This document shows positions 1-8,728 of a stretch of DNA of 64,000 nt, in pieces (the stretch's first letter is position 1; every line of letters begins with the position of its first letter). The notes beneath the pieces were generated by a model. The model saw only the letters and a program-made list of their open reading frames with translations, made no database searches and was not told the DNA's origin. The stretch comes from G965279355 sp965279355 (lineage in GTDB: Bacteria; Pseudomonadota; Alphaproteobacteria; CACIAM-22H2), in NCBI GenBank assembly GCA_965279355.1, contig OZ257155.1, forward strand, positions 434,001-498,000. Reading direction: 5' to 3'. The position numbers and the translations under genes are program-made.

Positions 1-329
1 CAATGGATGGCCCAGTCGGTGACATGATCACGGCGGCCAAGCGAGGCGACTGCCGCCCCGCTCACATCCACTTCCTTGTGAGCGCGCCGGGATACGACGA
101 AGTCGCAACCGCTCTCTACGTCGACGGCGACCAGTACATCGACAGTGATTGCGTGTTCGGCGTTTCGTCGTCCCTGATCTGCAAGGTACTGCCGCCGTCC
201 AAGGACGATCCGGTGTCCCCGGATCTCAAGCGCATTGTCTTCAACCTCAAGCTGGCGCAGTCGCGCAGCGACAGAGGTTCGCAACGCGTTGGCGCCGATC
301 CCTCGAAGACCCTGCCGGTCAACGCGTGA
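1..329 (+). CDS. Intradiol ring-cleavage dioxygenase, C-terminal part (cut by window edge)
   Basis: This is the C-terminal part of a non-haem Fe(III) intradiol dioxygenase of the catechol/hydroxyquinol 1,2-dioxygenase family, which opens ortho-dihydroxylated aromatic rings to cis,cis-muconates. The block RPAHIHF carries the two histidine iron ligands and the conserved arginine; it is followed by the family pattern with Y-DGD-YIDSDCVFGV. The two tyrosine ligands and the N-terminal helical domain lie upstream of the window, so the ATG at position 3 is internal and not the start. The stop overlaps the ATG of the next gene by one base (TGATG), so the two genes are translationally coupled. The exact substrate cannot be told from this piece. 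Confidence 0.85.
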   Translation, partial: MDGPVGDMITAAKRGDCRPAHIHFLVSAPGYDEVATALYVDGDQYIDSDCVFGVSSSLICKVLPPSKDDPVSPDLKRIVFNLKLAQSRSDRGSQRVGADPSKTLPVNA

Positions 330-916
330 TGACTGACGAGCAGACGCTCGACGTCCTTTTTCGCAAGACACGCACGCCGCCGGCCTGGCAGGACAAGCCA
401 GTCAGCGACGCGCAGCTCCGGCAGATTTACGATCTGACGAAATGGGGGCCGACGACGGCGAATTCATCGCCGTCGCGGTTCCTGTTTCTGCGGAGCGAGG
501 CCGAAAAGGAGAAGCTGCGCCCCGCCCTGTCCGTGGTGAACGTCAAGAAGACGATGACCGCGCCCGTAGTGGCGATCATCGCCTACGATATGAAGTTCTT
601 CGAGCATTTGCCGCGCCTTTACGTCGCGAACCCCGCGGCAAAAAGCTGGTTCGACACCAAGGGTACGGATTTCATCGAGGAAACCACGCTACGAAACGGT
701 TCGATGCAGGCAGCCTACTTCCTGATGGCGGCGCGCGCTCTTGGTCTCGACGCGGCGCCGATGTCCGGCTTCGAGAACAAGAAAGTCGACGCTGCGTTCT
801 TCCCGGACGGGCAATTCAAGTCGAACATGCTCTGCGCGGTCGGCTACGCGGATTTCAGCACGATCGGCCCGCGCGGCCCCCGCTTCGATTTCGACGAAAT
901 CTGCAAGATCGTCTGA
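329..916 (+). CDS. RutE-like malonic semialdehyde reductase / nitroreductase family protein
   Basis: The protein is a 195-residue flavin-dependent reductase of the nitroreductase fold. It follows the RutE/HadB pattern along its whole length: PVSD near residue 30, then KWGPT-AN-SP-R, the TAPV-AI-AYD strand, and the MQAAYF-MAARALGLD-GPMSGF-like core (here APMSGF). RutE reduces malonic semialdehyde to 3-hydroxypropionate in uracil breakdown; relatives handle nitro compounds. The ATG at 329 is chosen because the homology starts there and it overlaps the previous stop. No other rut genes are near, so a role in disposing of a reactive aldehyde from ring cleavage is an inference. Confidence 0.75.
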   Translation: MTDEQTLDVLFRKTRTPPAWQDKPVSDAQLRQIYDLTKWGPTTANSSPSRFLFLRSEAEKEKLRPALSVVNVKKTMTAPVVAIIAYDMKFFEHLPRLYVANPAAKSWFDTKGTDFIEETTLRNGSMQAAYFLMAARALGLDAAPMSGFENKKVDAAFFPDGQFKSNMLCAVGYADFSTIGPRGPRFDFDEICKIV

Positions 917-930
917 GCTGTTCGCGCAGC

Positions 931-1665
931 CTAGGCCGCGCGTGAGCTGGCGCCGGTGTGATTGCCGGCCTCAAGCAGAAGCTTCACCACGTCATCCGGC
1001 ATCGAGATGTTCGGCAGATGGTGGCACGGAATATCGCGCAGTAGCCAGCCTGCCATCGTCTGGACTTCTCCGGCGAACTTGTGAAACGGGCTCGGCCGGA
1101 ACTCGGAGCACAGGATGTACATCTTGGTCGGGATACGATCGATCTTGCCCGTGAGCTTGATTTTCTTGTTCAGTGTGCCGAGCGGCTGGCCCGTGCGATG
1201 GCGGTCGACCCAGGCAATATCGCCGGGATCGGTAATGCCGCGCTGCGTCGCATTCTGCTGCGGCGGCACGCGACCGTTGTTTTTGGCCGCCTCCGTCTCG
1301 TAGGTTGCCCGCATCTGCGACGGCACCATATCGAGCAGCGACTGCCCGTCCTTGGGCAGGAAGGCATCGAGATAGACCAGCGCCCGGATCCTGTCGGCGC
1401 GCTGGTCCGCGACCGGCGTCACGACCATTCCGCCATAGCTGTGACCGCACAGCACAAAATCATCCAGCTCTTCGGTATCGATGACGCCGAGAACGTCCTT
1501 GATATGCGTGTCGAGATCGATGGCGGGCGAATAGAGGTGCTCCCGCTCGCCGACACCGGTGAGGGTCGGCGTGAAAACCTCATGGCCCGCTGCGCGCAGA
1601 CCGGCCGCCACGCGCTTCCAGCCCCAACCGCCGCTCCAGGCCCCATGCACCAGTAGAAACTTCAT
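931..1665 (-). CDS. Alpha/beta-hydrolase (EstC / plant methylesterase-like)
   Basis: This is a 244-residue single-domain serine hydrolase. It shows the oxyanion-loop motif VHGAWSGGW at residues 6-14, the nucleophile elbow GHSYGG with Ser76, and a C-terminal HHLPNISMP block that supplies the likely catalytic histidine. This arrangement is typical of the EstC/SalE/hydroxynitrile-lyase-like esterases, which are small cytoplasmic enzymes that cut esters. There is no signal peptide. It is transcribed toward the nitroreductase gene, with its own promoter region facing the divergent binding-protein gene. The substrate is unknown. Confidence 0.75.
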   Translation of the reverse strand: MKFLLVHGAWSGGWGWKRVAAGLRAAGHEVFTPTLTGVGEREHLYSPAIDLDTHIKDVLGVIDTEELDDFVLCGHSYGGMVVTPVADQRADRIRALVYLDAFLPKDGQSLLDMVPSQMRATYETEAAKNNGRVPPQQNATQRGITDPGDIAWVDRHRTGQPLGTLNKKIKLTGKIDRIPTKMYILCSEFRPSPFHKFAGEVQTMAGWLLRDIPCHHLPNISMPDDVVKLLLEAGNHTGASSRAA

Positions 1666-1850
1666 GCGTCTGCTCCCGTATTTGGTTGCTGACTAGCAAA
1701 GTCCGCGTCAGTCCGTCGTCAGAAGGACACGCTGGCATGCGGTCCTGTGCCGGTGCAACGCCGATCTGGGCGCGCCGCGAGGCTGGCCAAACAGGAGGAC
1801 CGGCCGTATTGTAAGGGAGCCTGAGAACAAGAAATGTAAGGGAGCGACGC

Positions 1851-3449
1851 ATGATTTCGGCTTTTCGCCGGTCCGCGCTGGCAATTGGCGCGACAGCCCT
1901 CCTCGCTGCGACAGCGTCCGCACTGCCTGCTGCGGCTCAACCGAAACGCGGTGGCGTCCTGACCTACGCCCTGACCGGGGAGCCAAGCAATTTCGACTGC
2001 GCGGCGGGCACGAATTTCGGCGCCCTCCAGACCTTGCGCCCCCACTATTCCGGCCTGATCAATTTTGATCCCGACAGTTATCCCAATGTGAAGGCCGATG
2101 TCGCGGCACGCTGGGACGTCAGCGCCGATCGCCTGACCTATACGTTCCATCTCCGTCGCGATGTCGTGTTTCACGACGGCTCGCCACTCACGGCTGCGGA
2201 TGTGAAAGCGACCTTCGAGCGGCTGCGCAAACCGCCAAACAATGTCGTGTCGGTCCGTCAGGCCCGCTACGCCGATATCAGCGCCATCGAGACACCCGAC
2301 GCGCACACCGTGATTTTCCGCCTGTCGCAGCCGGACAGCGCGATCATGTCGACCTTCGCGTCGCCCTGGAACTGCATCTATCCCGCCGCCAAACTGAACG
2401 ACGATCCGCGCTGGCCGGAGAAGAACATTCTCGGGTCCGGGCCGTTCCGCTTCGTGCGCTATACGCCGGGATCCGAATGGGTCGGCGAACGCTTCGACAA
2501 GTATTTCGAGCCCGGTAAGCCGTATCTGGACGGGTTCCATGTCGTGTTCATGAACACGGGAAAGATCGTCACCTCGTTCCTTGGCCAGCAAATCGACGCT
2601 TATTTTGTCGGTAACAACCCTTCGGAAGTCAGACAGGTGACGGAAAAGATGGGCGACAAGATCACGGCCCAGGAATCGCCGTGGCTCTCCAAATATGATG
2701 TCTTCTTCAACACGAAGGCGAAGCCGTTCGACGATCCGCGCGTGCGCCAGGCCCTGACCATGGCCGTCGACCGCTGGAACGGCGTTCCGTCGCTGGCGAA
2801 GATCACCACGGTTGGCCATGTCGGCGGGGTCCTTCGGCCCGGCGCCGCGCTGGCGACCCCGGTGGACGAGCTTGCGAAATTGAAGGGCTACAGCCGCGAC
2901 ATGACGGCGGCGCGGGCCGAAGCGCGGCGCCTTCTTGCGGACGCCGGCGTGAAGGATCTCAAGTTCAAGCTCACAACCCGCAACCTGGATACCTGGGTGC
3001 CGCTGATGGTCTTCCTCATCGACCAGTGGCGGCAGATCGGTGTCACGGTCGAAGGCGAGGCAAATCCGGTAGGGCAGCAGAAAGCGCGCTACCTCGCCGG
3101 CAACTACCAGGTCGGGATGGACGTCGACAGCTATGAGGATGACGAACCCAACGAGCTTCTGCTGCGCTACGTGTCCATCAGCCGCTCCCCCCGCAACTTC
3201 GGCCACTACGAAGATCCGGTGATCGACAGTCTCTATGACCGTCAGAAAAGCGCCCGCACCGACGCCGATCGCCAGGCACTGATCCGCGACTTGGAGCGGC
3301 GCAATACAGAACAGGCATGGGTCTTTCCCCTGGCCTGGATGCAACGGGTCGTGCTTCACCGGTCGGAGTTGCAGGGCTGGAAGGTTCTGCCCAGCCAGTT
3401 CCTCAATCAGGATCTGGCGAGCGTGTGGCTTGAGAAGCCGACCCGTTAA
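1851..3449 (+). CDS. ABC transporter substrate-binding protein, family 5 (peptide/nickel type)
   Basis: This is a 532-residue periplasmic binding protein of the DppA/OppA family (SBP_bac_5). It has a signal peptide of about 28 residues ending ALPAAAQ, followed by the typical mature start KRGGVLTYALTGEPSNFD. The family fingerprint is present: a YTF-LR-V-FHDGSP-TAADV block near residue 100 and the DPRVRQALTMAVDR block near residue 290. A ribosome site (GGGAG) precedes the ATG. No matching permease or ATPase genes are adjacent. Instead an FAD oxidoreductase follows after 18 bases, so the pair probably forms one transcription unit for uptake and oxidation of one ligand. The ligand is unknown. Confidence 0.85.
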   Translation: MISAFRRSALAIGATALLAATASALPAAAQPKRGGVLTYALTGEPSNFDCAAGTNFGALQTLRPHYSGLINFDPDSYPNVKADVAARWDVSADRLTYTFHLRRDVVFHDGSPLTAADVKATFERLRKPPNNVVSVRQARYADISAIETPDAHTVIFRLSQPDSAIMSTFASPWNCIYPAAKLNDDPRWPEKNILGSGPFRFVRYTPGSEWVGERFDKYFEPGKPYLDGFHVVFMNTGKIVTSFLGQQIDAYFVGNNPSEVRQVTEKMGDKITAQESPWLSKYDVFFNTKAKPFDDPRVRQALTMAVDRWNGVPSLAKITTVGHVGGVLRPGAALATPVDELAKLKGYSRDMTAARAEARRLLADAGVKDLKFKLTTRNLDTWVPLMVFLIDQWRQIGVTVEGEANPVGQQKARYLAGNYQVGMDVDSYEDDEPNELLLRYVSISRSPRNFGHYEDPVIDSLYDRQKSARTDADRQALIRDLERRNTEQAWVFPLAWMQRVVLHRSELQGWKVLPSQFLNQDLASVWLEKPTR

Positions 3450-3467
3450 GACAGCAGGACCATAACA

Positions 3468-4928
3468 ATGGAAACGTATCGCCACGTCCGCGACATACCG
3501 GTCGATGACAATTACGACGTCTTCGTCGCCGGCGGCGGTCCCGCGGGTGCCGCGGCAGCGGTCAGTGCCGCGCGACAAGGCGCAAGAGTCATCCTGGTCG
3601 AGGCAACGGGTTGCCTGGGCGGCATGGGCACATCGGGTCTCGTAACGACCTTCGGTCCGATGGGAGACGGCGAGCGCACGCTGGTCGGCGGCATCTGCCG
3701 TGAGTTGATCCAGGATATGCATGCGCGCGACCAGCTCGGCCCCGACGTCACGCCGGATTTCTGGACTACCCACTACAACCGCTGGATCCCCTTCAAACCC
3801 GAAGGTCTAAAGCGGCTGCTGGACGACTATGTGGTGAAAGCCGGAGTCGAGGTGCGGTTCTTCACGCGCCTGATCGATGCCGATGTGCAGGGACGCAAGG
3901 TGCGCGGTGCCATCGTCGCCAATGTCGAAGGCACCCGCTACATCCGCGCCAAGACGTTCATCGATGCCACCGGCGATGCCGTGCTCGCCGATCTCTGCGG
4001 CGCCGATTGCGTCGTGGCCGGGCGCGACTTCAAGGACATCGCGCCAAGTACGCTTTGCTCGCTCTTTGGCGGTGTTAACTGGAACGATCCCGCTTACGGA
4101 ACCGATTTCACGGGCCGTGACAAGGTCAAGCTCGACACCAAACAGCGCCTGCTGCCCAAGGCGATTGCCGATGGGCATTTCTCCCAGGAAGACCGCTTTA
4201 TGCCCGGCATGAACAAGCTCGGCGAAACGACCGCGAACCTGAACGGCGGACATATCTTCGGCCTCAACGGGCTGAGCAACAAGAGCGTCTCCGACGGCAT
4301 GATCTTCGGACGCAAGCTCGCCGTTGAATACACGGAGTTCTTCCGTAAGTATGTACCCGGCTGCGAGAAGATCGAACACCTGACGACGGCCTCGCTGATG
4401 GGTGTACGGGACACGCGCCGGATAATCGGTGAGTTCGAGCTCACCATCGAGGACTTCAATGCCAAGCGGCAGTTCCCGGATCAAGTCGCGGTTTATAACC
4501 GTCCGACCGACGTCCATCCGACCAACACATCGAAAGAAGAATACGAACGCTTCCTGCGCGATTTCGACGGGCACGGCAAGCTCGCGCGCGGCGCCTGCGT
4601 CGGCATTCCCTACGGCATCCTGGTTCCAAAGGACTTCGAGAATCTCTGGGCCGCCGGCCGCTGCCACTCCAGCGACACCAAGGTGCACGGGTCTATCCGC
4701 GCACAGTCGGCCGCCTACATGATGGGCGAAGCTGTCGGCACCGCCGCCAAGTTGTCCATCGACAGCGGCCAGCCCGCCTGCGATCTCGATACAGTCGAGC
4801 TGATCTCGCGCTTGCGCAAGGCTGGCGCCTATCTGCCGCAAGAGAAGTCAGGCGCGATGACCCGTTCGGGCCGCCGCACCGAAGAGGCGAAGGCAGCCCT
4901 GTCAGGCAAGATACCGGCCCAGGCCTGA
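3468..4928 (+). CDS. FAD-dependent oxidoreductase (FAD_oxidored family)
   Basis: This is a 486-residue flavoprotein. The Rossmann FAD motif VAGGGPAGAAAA is at residues 21-32, followed by the acidic end of the second strand (LVEA) and the characteristic GCLGGMGTSGLV block. It also has an FIDATGDAVLADLCG segment and a late FAD-contact region (ENLWAAGRCHS near 390). These features place it in the PF12831-type FAD-dependent oxidoreductases, whose substrates are mostly unknown. No signal peptide is present, so it acts in the cytoplasm. It lies directly after the binding protein at 1851, in the same direction. Confidence 0.8.
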   Translation: METYRHVRDIPVDDNYDVFVAGGGPAGAAAAVSAARQGARVILVEATGCLGGMGTSGLVTTFGPMGDGERTLVGGICRELIQDMHARDQLGPDVTPDFWTTHYNRWIPFKPEGLKRLLDDYVVKAGVEVRFFTRLIDADVQGRKVRGAIVANVEGTRYIRAKTFIDATGDAVLADLCGADCVVAGRDFKDIAPSTLCSLFGGVNWNDPAYGTDFTGRDKVKLDTKQRLLPKAIADGHFSQEDRFMPGMNKLGETTANLNGGHIFGLNGLSNKSVSDGMIFGRKLAVEYTEFFRKYVPGCEKIEHLTTASLMGVRDTRRIIGEFELTIEDFNAKRQFPDQVAVYNRPTDVHPTNTSKEEYERFLRDFDGHGKLARGACVGIPYGILVPKDFENLWAAGRCHSSDTKVHGSIRAQSAAYMMGEAVGTAAKLSIDSGQPACDLDTVELISRLRKAGAYLPQEKSGAMTRSGRRTEEAKAALSGKIPAQA

Positions 4929-5043
4929 ATTTCATGTGGCCTTCGTTGCCTGGACAAATCGGCGCCCACTCTTAAATCGATAGCATTGGTGGAGTCATTC
5001 CCCTAAAACGTGCCCCGCGATTTCACATTCATCGGGGGCATTC

Positions 5044-5709
5044 ATGATTGGCTGGCAACGTACTCTTCGGGGAGTTCTACTATCCGCAGCACTCGCGCTC
5101 ACGGTAAGCGCCTGCGCTCTGGGCCGCTCCGAGATCGCGATTCAAGCACCGACCAGCACGGCCCCAGAAGGCCGCGTGGCGGTAAAGATTGTTGACGTCC
5201 GCGACCTACGCCAGTTCTCAGAAAATCCCTCCGACCCCTCCCACCCTTCGCTTGGCGAAGCGGCAGACCTGACGAACGCCGGAATAAAGGCCAGGGCCAT
5301 CGCCCGAAAGCGCGGGGGCTATGGGCAGGCGCTGGGTGATTTCGTGCTTCCGGAAGGCACCACGGTCGCCGACCTTGTGCGGGGGGCTGCGGAAGCAGCG
5401 CTGCGCGATAAGGGCTATAGAATCGTTCGCGCAGGATCACCGGAATACGACAGTGCATTGCCGCTCAATCTGGACATTGTCCAGTTCTGGAGCTGGGCAA
5501 ATCCAGGCTTTGTCGAATTCTCGGTCTCCGTCGTTTCCGAGGTCACGATGTCCGGCAATGCGATTGTCGGGCCCATGCCGGTCAAAGCTGAAGACCGTCA
5601 TCGACAGGGTACGGCCGCTGCCTTCGAAAGCGTCTGGATCGACGTAATCCAGCGCGGTCTGGCAAATCTGTCAGCGCGCATGCGCGATCTGATCAGGCCA
5701 GCGCAGTAA
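5044..5709 (+). CDS. Putative outer-membrane lipoprotein (YajG-like)
   Basis: This 221-residue protein begins with a lipoprotein signal: a positively charged start, a hydrophobic stretch and a lipobox ending SAC at residue 24 (LTVSAC). After cleavage and lipidation the protein would sit on the inner face of the outer membrane. The mature part has a domain that resembles the YajG/periplasmic lipoprotein type: a beta-rich start with VAVKIVDVRD and a helix containing LVRGAAEAALRDKGYRI. Its role is unknown. It stands alone and is followed by a strong hairpin terminator. The start is supported by the signal peptide; an overlapping frame with an earlier ATG at 5010 does not encode one. Confidence 0.6.
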   Translation: MIGWQRTLRGVLLSAALALTVSACALGRSEIAIQAPTSTAPEGRVAVKIVDVRDLRQFSENPSDPSHPSLGEAADLTNAGIKARAIARKRGGYGQALGDFVLPEGTTVADLVRGAAEAALRDKGYRIVRAGSPEYDSALPLNLDIVQFWSWANPGFVEFSVSVVSEVTMSGNAIVGPMPVKAEDRHRQGTAAAFESVWIDVIQRGLANLSARMRDLIRPAQ

Positions 5710-5717
5710 AAAACAGC

Positions 5718-5752
5718 GGGGAGGCAGGCAGCAGCGGCGCGCCTGCCTCCCC
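5718..5752. terminator. Bidirectional rho-independent terminator
   Basis: There is a perfect 12-base inverted repeat (GGGGAGGCAGGC at 5718-5729 and its complement at 5741-5752) with an 11-base loop. It lies between two convergent genes. Reading leftward, the stem is followed by a run of six T (AAAAAA on the plus strand, 5708-5713). It thus works best for the Bug receptor gene, and the stem can stop the lipoprotein transcript as well. Confidence 0.85.
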
Positions 5753-5760
5753 GTCTCCTA

Positions 5761-6735
5761 TTATTGCGGCTCGAACTTGCCGAGCTTGGCGATCGCTCCC
5801 CACTGGGCGGTGTCGTCGATCAGACGTTGCGCCGCTTCCTTGGCTGTCCCGCGCATCGGCAGCGATCCGCTGCGGATGAGAAAAGCCTTTGTATCTTCGG
5901 CCGCCGAGATGCGATCGAACGCGCGGTTTAGCTGGGTCACGATCGGCTCAGGCATGCCGGCCGGCCCGGCAACCATCCACCAGACGGTGAACGCGAAGTT
6001 CACGCCGGATTCCCGCATTGTCGGCACCTGCGGCGCGCTCTCGAAACGGGTCGGCGACGTGACACCGAGCATGCGGATCTTGCCTGCGTCAGCCTGCGCC
6101 AAGCCAAAGGCGCCATCGAGGAACATGAAATCAAGCGTGCCGTTGCCGAGTTCGGGAAGCGCCGTGACAGTGGTGCGATAAGGCACCTCGACCGAGGTGA
6201 AGCCGGCCAGCGACTTGTAGAGTTCGGTCGCCGCTTTCGATGTCGAGTTGGCGGTCCCGTAGGAACTCTTTTCACCTTTGCTCTTCAGCAGCGCCGTGAG
6301 ATCGGCGATCGACTTCGCCGGCGAGTCCGGGCCGACGGCCAGGAAGAACGGCAGATCGGACAGCGGCGCGATCAGCGTGAAGTCCTTGAGCGGATCGAAG
6401 GGCATGTTCTTGTAGAGATACGGCCCGCCGGCGAGCCCGGCACTCGGCGCGAAGAACAACGTGTAACCATCCGGCCGCGCCCTGGCGACGGCCTGGCCCG
6501 CGATGTTGCCGTTGGCACCGACCTTGTTGTCGATGACGACGCTGGTGTTCAGGATAGGGCCCAGCTTGTCGGCGTAGTGACGCGCGAGAATATCGGCGCC
6601 GCCGCCCGCGGCGAACCCGAGAGTCAGCGTGATCGGCTTTCCGCCGGGATAAGCCTGCGCCGAAGCAGACGGCGCGTTTCCGAGAAGCAATGCAAAGACC
6701 GCGCAACTGGCCGCGACGAGTGTCCGGATTTTCAT
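5761..6735 (-). CDS. Tripartite tricarboxylate transporter (Bug/TctC family) substrate receptor
   Basis: This is a 324-residue periplasmic binding protein. A signal peptide ends near ASAQA (residue 28). The mature part starts with the Bug hallmark YPGGKPITL-GFAAGGG-DILAR and continues with ARPDGYTL and the MPFDPLKDFTLIAPL block. Bug proteins bind small carboxylates. No TctA/TctB membrane subunits are near, which is usual for this expanded family. It lies 26 bases downstream of the luciferase-like gene in the same direction, suggesting that it captures the substrate or product of that enzyme. Confidence 0.85.
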   Translation of the reverse strand: MKIRTLVAASCAVFALLLGNAPSASAQAYPGGKPITLTLGFAAGGGADILARHYADKLGPILNTSVVIDNKVGANGNIAGQAVARARPDGYTLFFAPSAGLAGGPYLYKNMPFDPLKDFTLIAPLSDLPFFLAVGPDSPAKSIADLTALLKSKGEKSSYGTANSTSKAATELYKSLAGFTSVEVPYRTTVTALPELGNGTLDFMFLDGAFGLAQADAGKIRMLGVTSPTRFESAPQVPTMRESGVNFAFTVWWMVAGPAGMPEPIVTQLNRAFDRISAAEDTKAFLIRSGSLPMRGTAKEAAQRLIDDTAQWGAIAKLGKFEPQ

Positions 6736-6761
6736 GAGCGTCTCTCCCTGTAATTTTATGA

Positions 6762-8036
6762 TTAGCGGTTATGAGGATTGAAGGCGGGTGCCGCAATGCT
6801 CTGCTCGCGGTCCGAGAACTGCTGCGCGCGCGGCTCGGCGGCACGGTGGCGCCCGAATGCCTCGACAAGCGGAATGTCGCGATCGTCTATTTCGGGCAGG
6901 TGCTGTTTGCGGGCCAGCGCCTTTGCAATATAGGGTGCCAGTTCTTTCTGCTTCCTGGCTTCGCGCTCAGCTTCGCGCTTCTGGAACGCCGGCATCACTT
7001 CGTCGGCAAACAGTTCCATGGACTCACAGATGTGTTCATGGCGGTTCATGCCGCTCTGCTGAACGAAGATGATTTGGTCAACGCCGACGCGCTCGTAACC
7101 TTCGAGATGGCGACGAACCTGATCCGGGGTGCCGATGCCGCCCTGTCCGGCATTGCGCGGCAGCGAATCTTTCACTTCCAGGTACTGCGACCAGACATCG
7201 GTGATCGCCGGACGGTGTTCGCCGTAAACGGCAAAATGGCCAAGCGAGTAGCCGAAGAACTGGAACCCGTCCATGCCGCGACGGATCGCTTCCTGCTGAT
7301 CGGGATGGCAGAACATGCCGCTGACCAGCGCGATGTTCGCATTCACCGAATGCCCGATGGGCACGCACTCGTCGGACTTGATGATGTCGTAGTATTCCTG
7401 CACCCATTTCCCAGCCTGATCCGGCTCGGCGAAGGCAAACGCCAGCGCCCCAAGTCCATGCCGCGCCGCTTTGTGAATGCTCTCGCGCTTGGAGCATGCC
7501 ACCCACATCGGCGGATGCGGCTTCTGAACCGTCTTCGGCACAACGTTGCGACAGGGCATCTCGAAATACTGGCCCTTGAAGCCGGGATACGGCGTCATGG
7601 TCATCATGTTCGCCGCCTGCTCCGTCGCTTCGCGCCACATCGCGCTCTTCTCTTCGCGATCGACGCCGAAACCACCGAGCTCCATGGCCGAGCCGGATTC
7701 GCCGGTGCCCCAGTCGACGCGTCCGTTTGAGACGAGATCGAGAGTGGCGATGCGTTCAGCGACGCGCGCCGGATGGTTGTAACGTGGCGGCATCAAGGTA
7801 ATGCCGTGGCCGAGACGGATTTTCTTGGTGCGCTGCGAGCAGGCGCCGAGGAACACCTCCGGTGCCGACGAGTGCGAATACTCTTCCAGGAAGTGATGCT
7901 CGACCTCCCAGACATAATCGTAGCCAAGCCGGTCGGCGAGCTCGATCTGGGTCAGGGCGTCGTTGAACAGTTTCTGCTCGGCACCCTCGGTCCATGGGCG
8001 CGGCATCTGGTGTTCATAGAATATGCCGAACTTCAT
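6762..8036 (-). CDS. LLM-class flavin-dependent oxidoreductase (luciferase-like monooxygenase)
   Basis: This is a 424-residue TIM-barrel monooxygenase of the bacterial-luciferase family, which uses reduced FMN and oxygen. It shows MKFGIFYEHQ at the start, WEVEHHF near residue 45, the VAERIATLDLVSNGRVDWGTG segment and the KPHPPMWVACS block. It is longer than the usual 330-380 residues through a polar, charged C-terminal tail. It is first in a two-gene operon with the Bug receptor and is divergent from a MarR regulator with a palindrome in between, so it is probably induced by its own substrate. The substrate is unknown. Confidence 0.8.
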   Translation of the reverse strand: MKFGIFYEHQMPRPWTEGAEQKLFNDALTQIELADRLGYDYVWEVEHHFLEEYSHSSAPEVFLGACSQRTKKIRLGHGITLMPPRYNHPARVAERIATLDLVSNGRVDWGTGESGSAMELGGFGVDREEKSAMWREATEQAANMMTMTPYPGFKGQYFEMPCRNVVPKTVQKPHPPMWVACSKRESIHKAARHGLGALAFAFAEPDQAGKWVQEYYDIIKSDECVPIGHSVNANIALVSGMFCHPDQQEAIRRGMDGFQFFGYSLGHFAVYGEHRPAITDVWSQYLEVKDSLPRNAGQGGIGTPDQVRRHLEGYERVGVDQIIFVQQSGMNRHEHICESMELFADEVMPAFQKREAEREARKQKELAPYIAKALARKQHLPEIDDRDIPLVEAFGRHRAAEPRAQQFSDREQSIAAPAFNPHNR

Positions 8037-8089
8037 GACAGGCGTTCCCTCTAGGCGGTATTGTTGCGCTCTGTTTGCACGTGCGCTTG

Positions 8090-8107
8090 TCGTTACATTT
8101 GCAACGA
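8090..8107. promoter_or_regulatory. Candidate MarR operator
   Basis: The 18-base element TCGTTACATTTGCAACGA is symmetric at seven of nine base pairs (TCGTT..AACGA outer arms). It lies midway between the divergent luciferase-like gene and the MarR gene. Its size and position suit a MarR dimer that controls both promoters. This is inferred from symmetry only. Confidence 0.45.
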
Positions 8108-8148
8108 TATCAAAACCGCCCCCTCAAGGGCAACCGAGAACTCCCTAG

Positions 8149-8724
8149 ATGCCCCCTGCCCGTCAAAAGCCTCATAAAACGCGGATTGCGGACGCCAAAC
8201 CATTCCGCCTCGATCTCAGCACCTTTGTTCCCTATCGGCTATCGCTGATGGGCACCCTTGTCCAGAGGGCCATGGGCGAGATCTACCGCCGCCGGCCCGG
8301 CCTGACCGAGCCGGAATGGAAGGTGATGACGATCCTGGCGCATTACGGCCCCGTGCCGACCGGCGACATCGGACACTATGTGACGATCGATCGGGTCGCC
8401 GTCAGCCGCGCGCTCAACCGGTTGATGCGCCGCGGACTAATCGTACGGTCCGCTCACGAAAGCGATCGCCGCATGTTCATGGCCGATCTTTCGCCTGCCG
8501 GGTCGCAGCTTTACGACGGGCTGGCGCGGCAGGTTGACGATCTCGGTCAGGCCATGGTTCAGGGGCTCAGGGCGAAAGAAGTCAGCCAGCTTCTGGCGCT
8601 GTTCGAAAAGATGGAGCGGCACCTTCGGGCCTTTGTGAAGGGCCGCCCAACGTCGCTGATCAGAACCGCCGACGCCATCCTGGAAGCGTCGAAACTCGCC
8701 AGGAAGCGCCGGCCGAAGACCTGA
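8149..8724 (+). CDS. MarR-family transcriptional regulator
   Basis: This is a 191-residue winged-helix regulator. The DNA-binding core follows the MarR order: GLTEPEWKVMTILAHYGPVPTGDIG, then the recognition helix region TIDRVAVSRALNRLMRRGLI, then the wing with ESDRRMFMADLSPAG. The extended N-terminus is basic. It is divergent from the luciferase-like gene, with a near-palindrome in the gap, so it most likely represses that operon and perhaps itself until an aromatic ligand binds. Its stop lies four bases from the end of the convergent haem-protein gene. Confidence 0.85.
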   Translation: MPPARQKPHKTRIADAKPFRLDLSTFVPYRLSLMGTLVQRAMGEIYRRRPGLTEPEWKVMTILAHYGPVPTGDIGHYVTIDRVAVSRALNRLMRRGLIVRSAHESDRRMFMADLSPAGSQLYDGLARQVDDLGQAMVQGLRAKEVSQLLALFEKMERHLRAFVKGRPTSLIRTADAILEASKLARKRRPKT

Positions 8725-8728
8725 CTGC

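Noticed and set aside
3..329. ATG at position 3 as a true gene start
   Set aside because: The frame is open to the left edge and the encoded segment begins in the middle of an intradiol dioxygenase domain, so the gene starts outside the window.
1719..3773. Long open minus-strand frame of 684 codons over the binding-protein gene
   Set aside because: It is antisense to two clearly homologous genes, has no family similarity I can see and is explained by high third-position GC.
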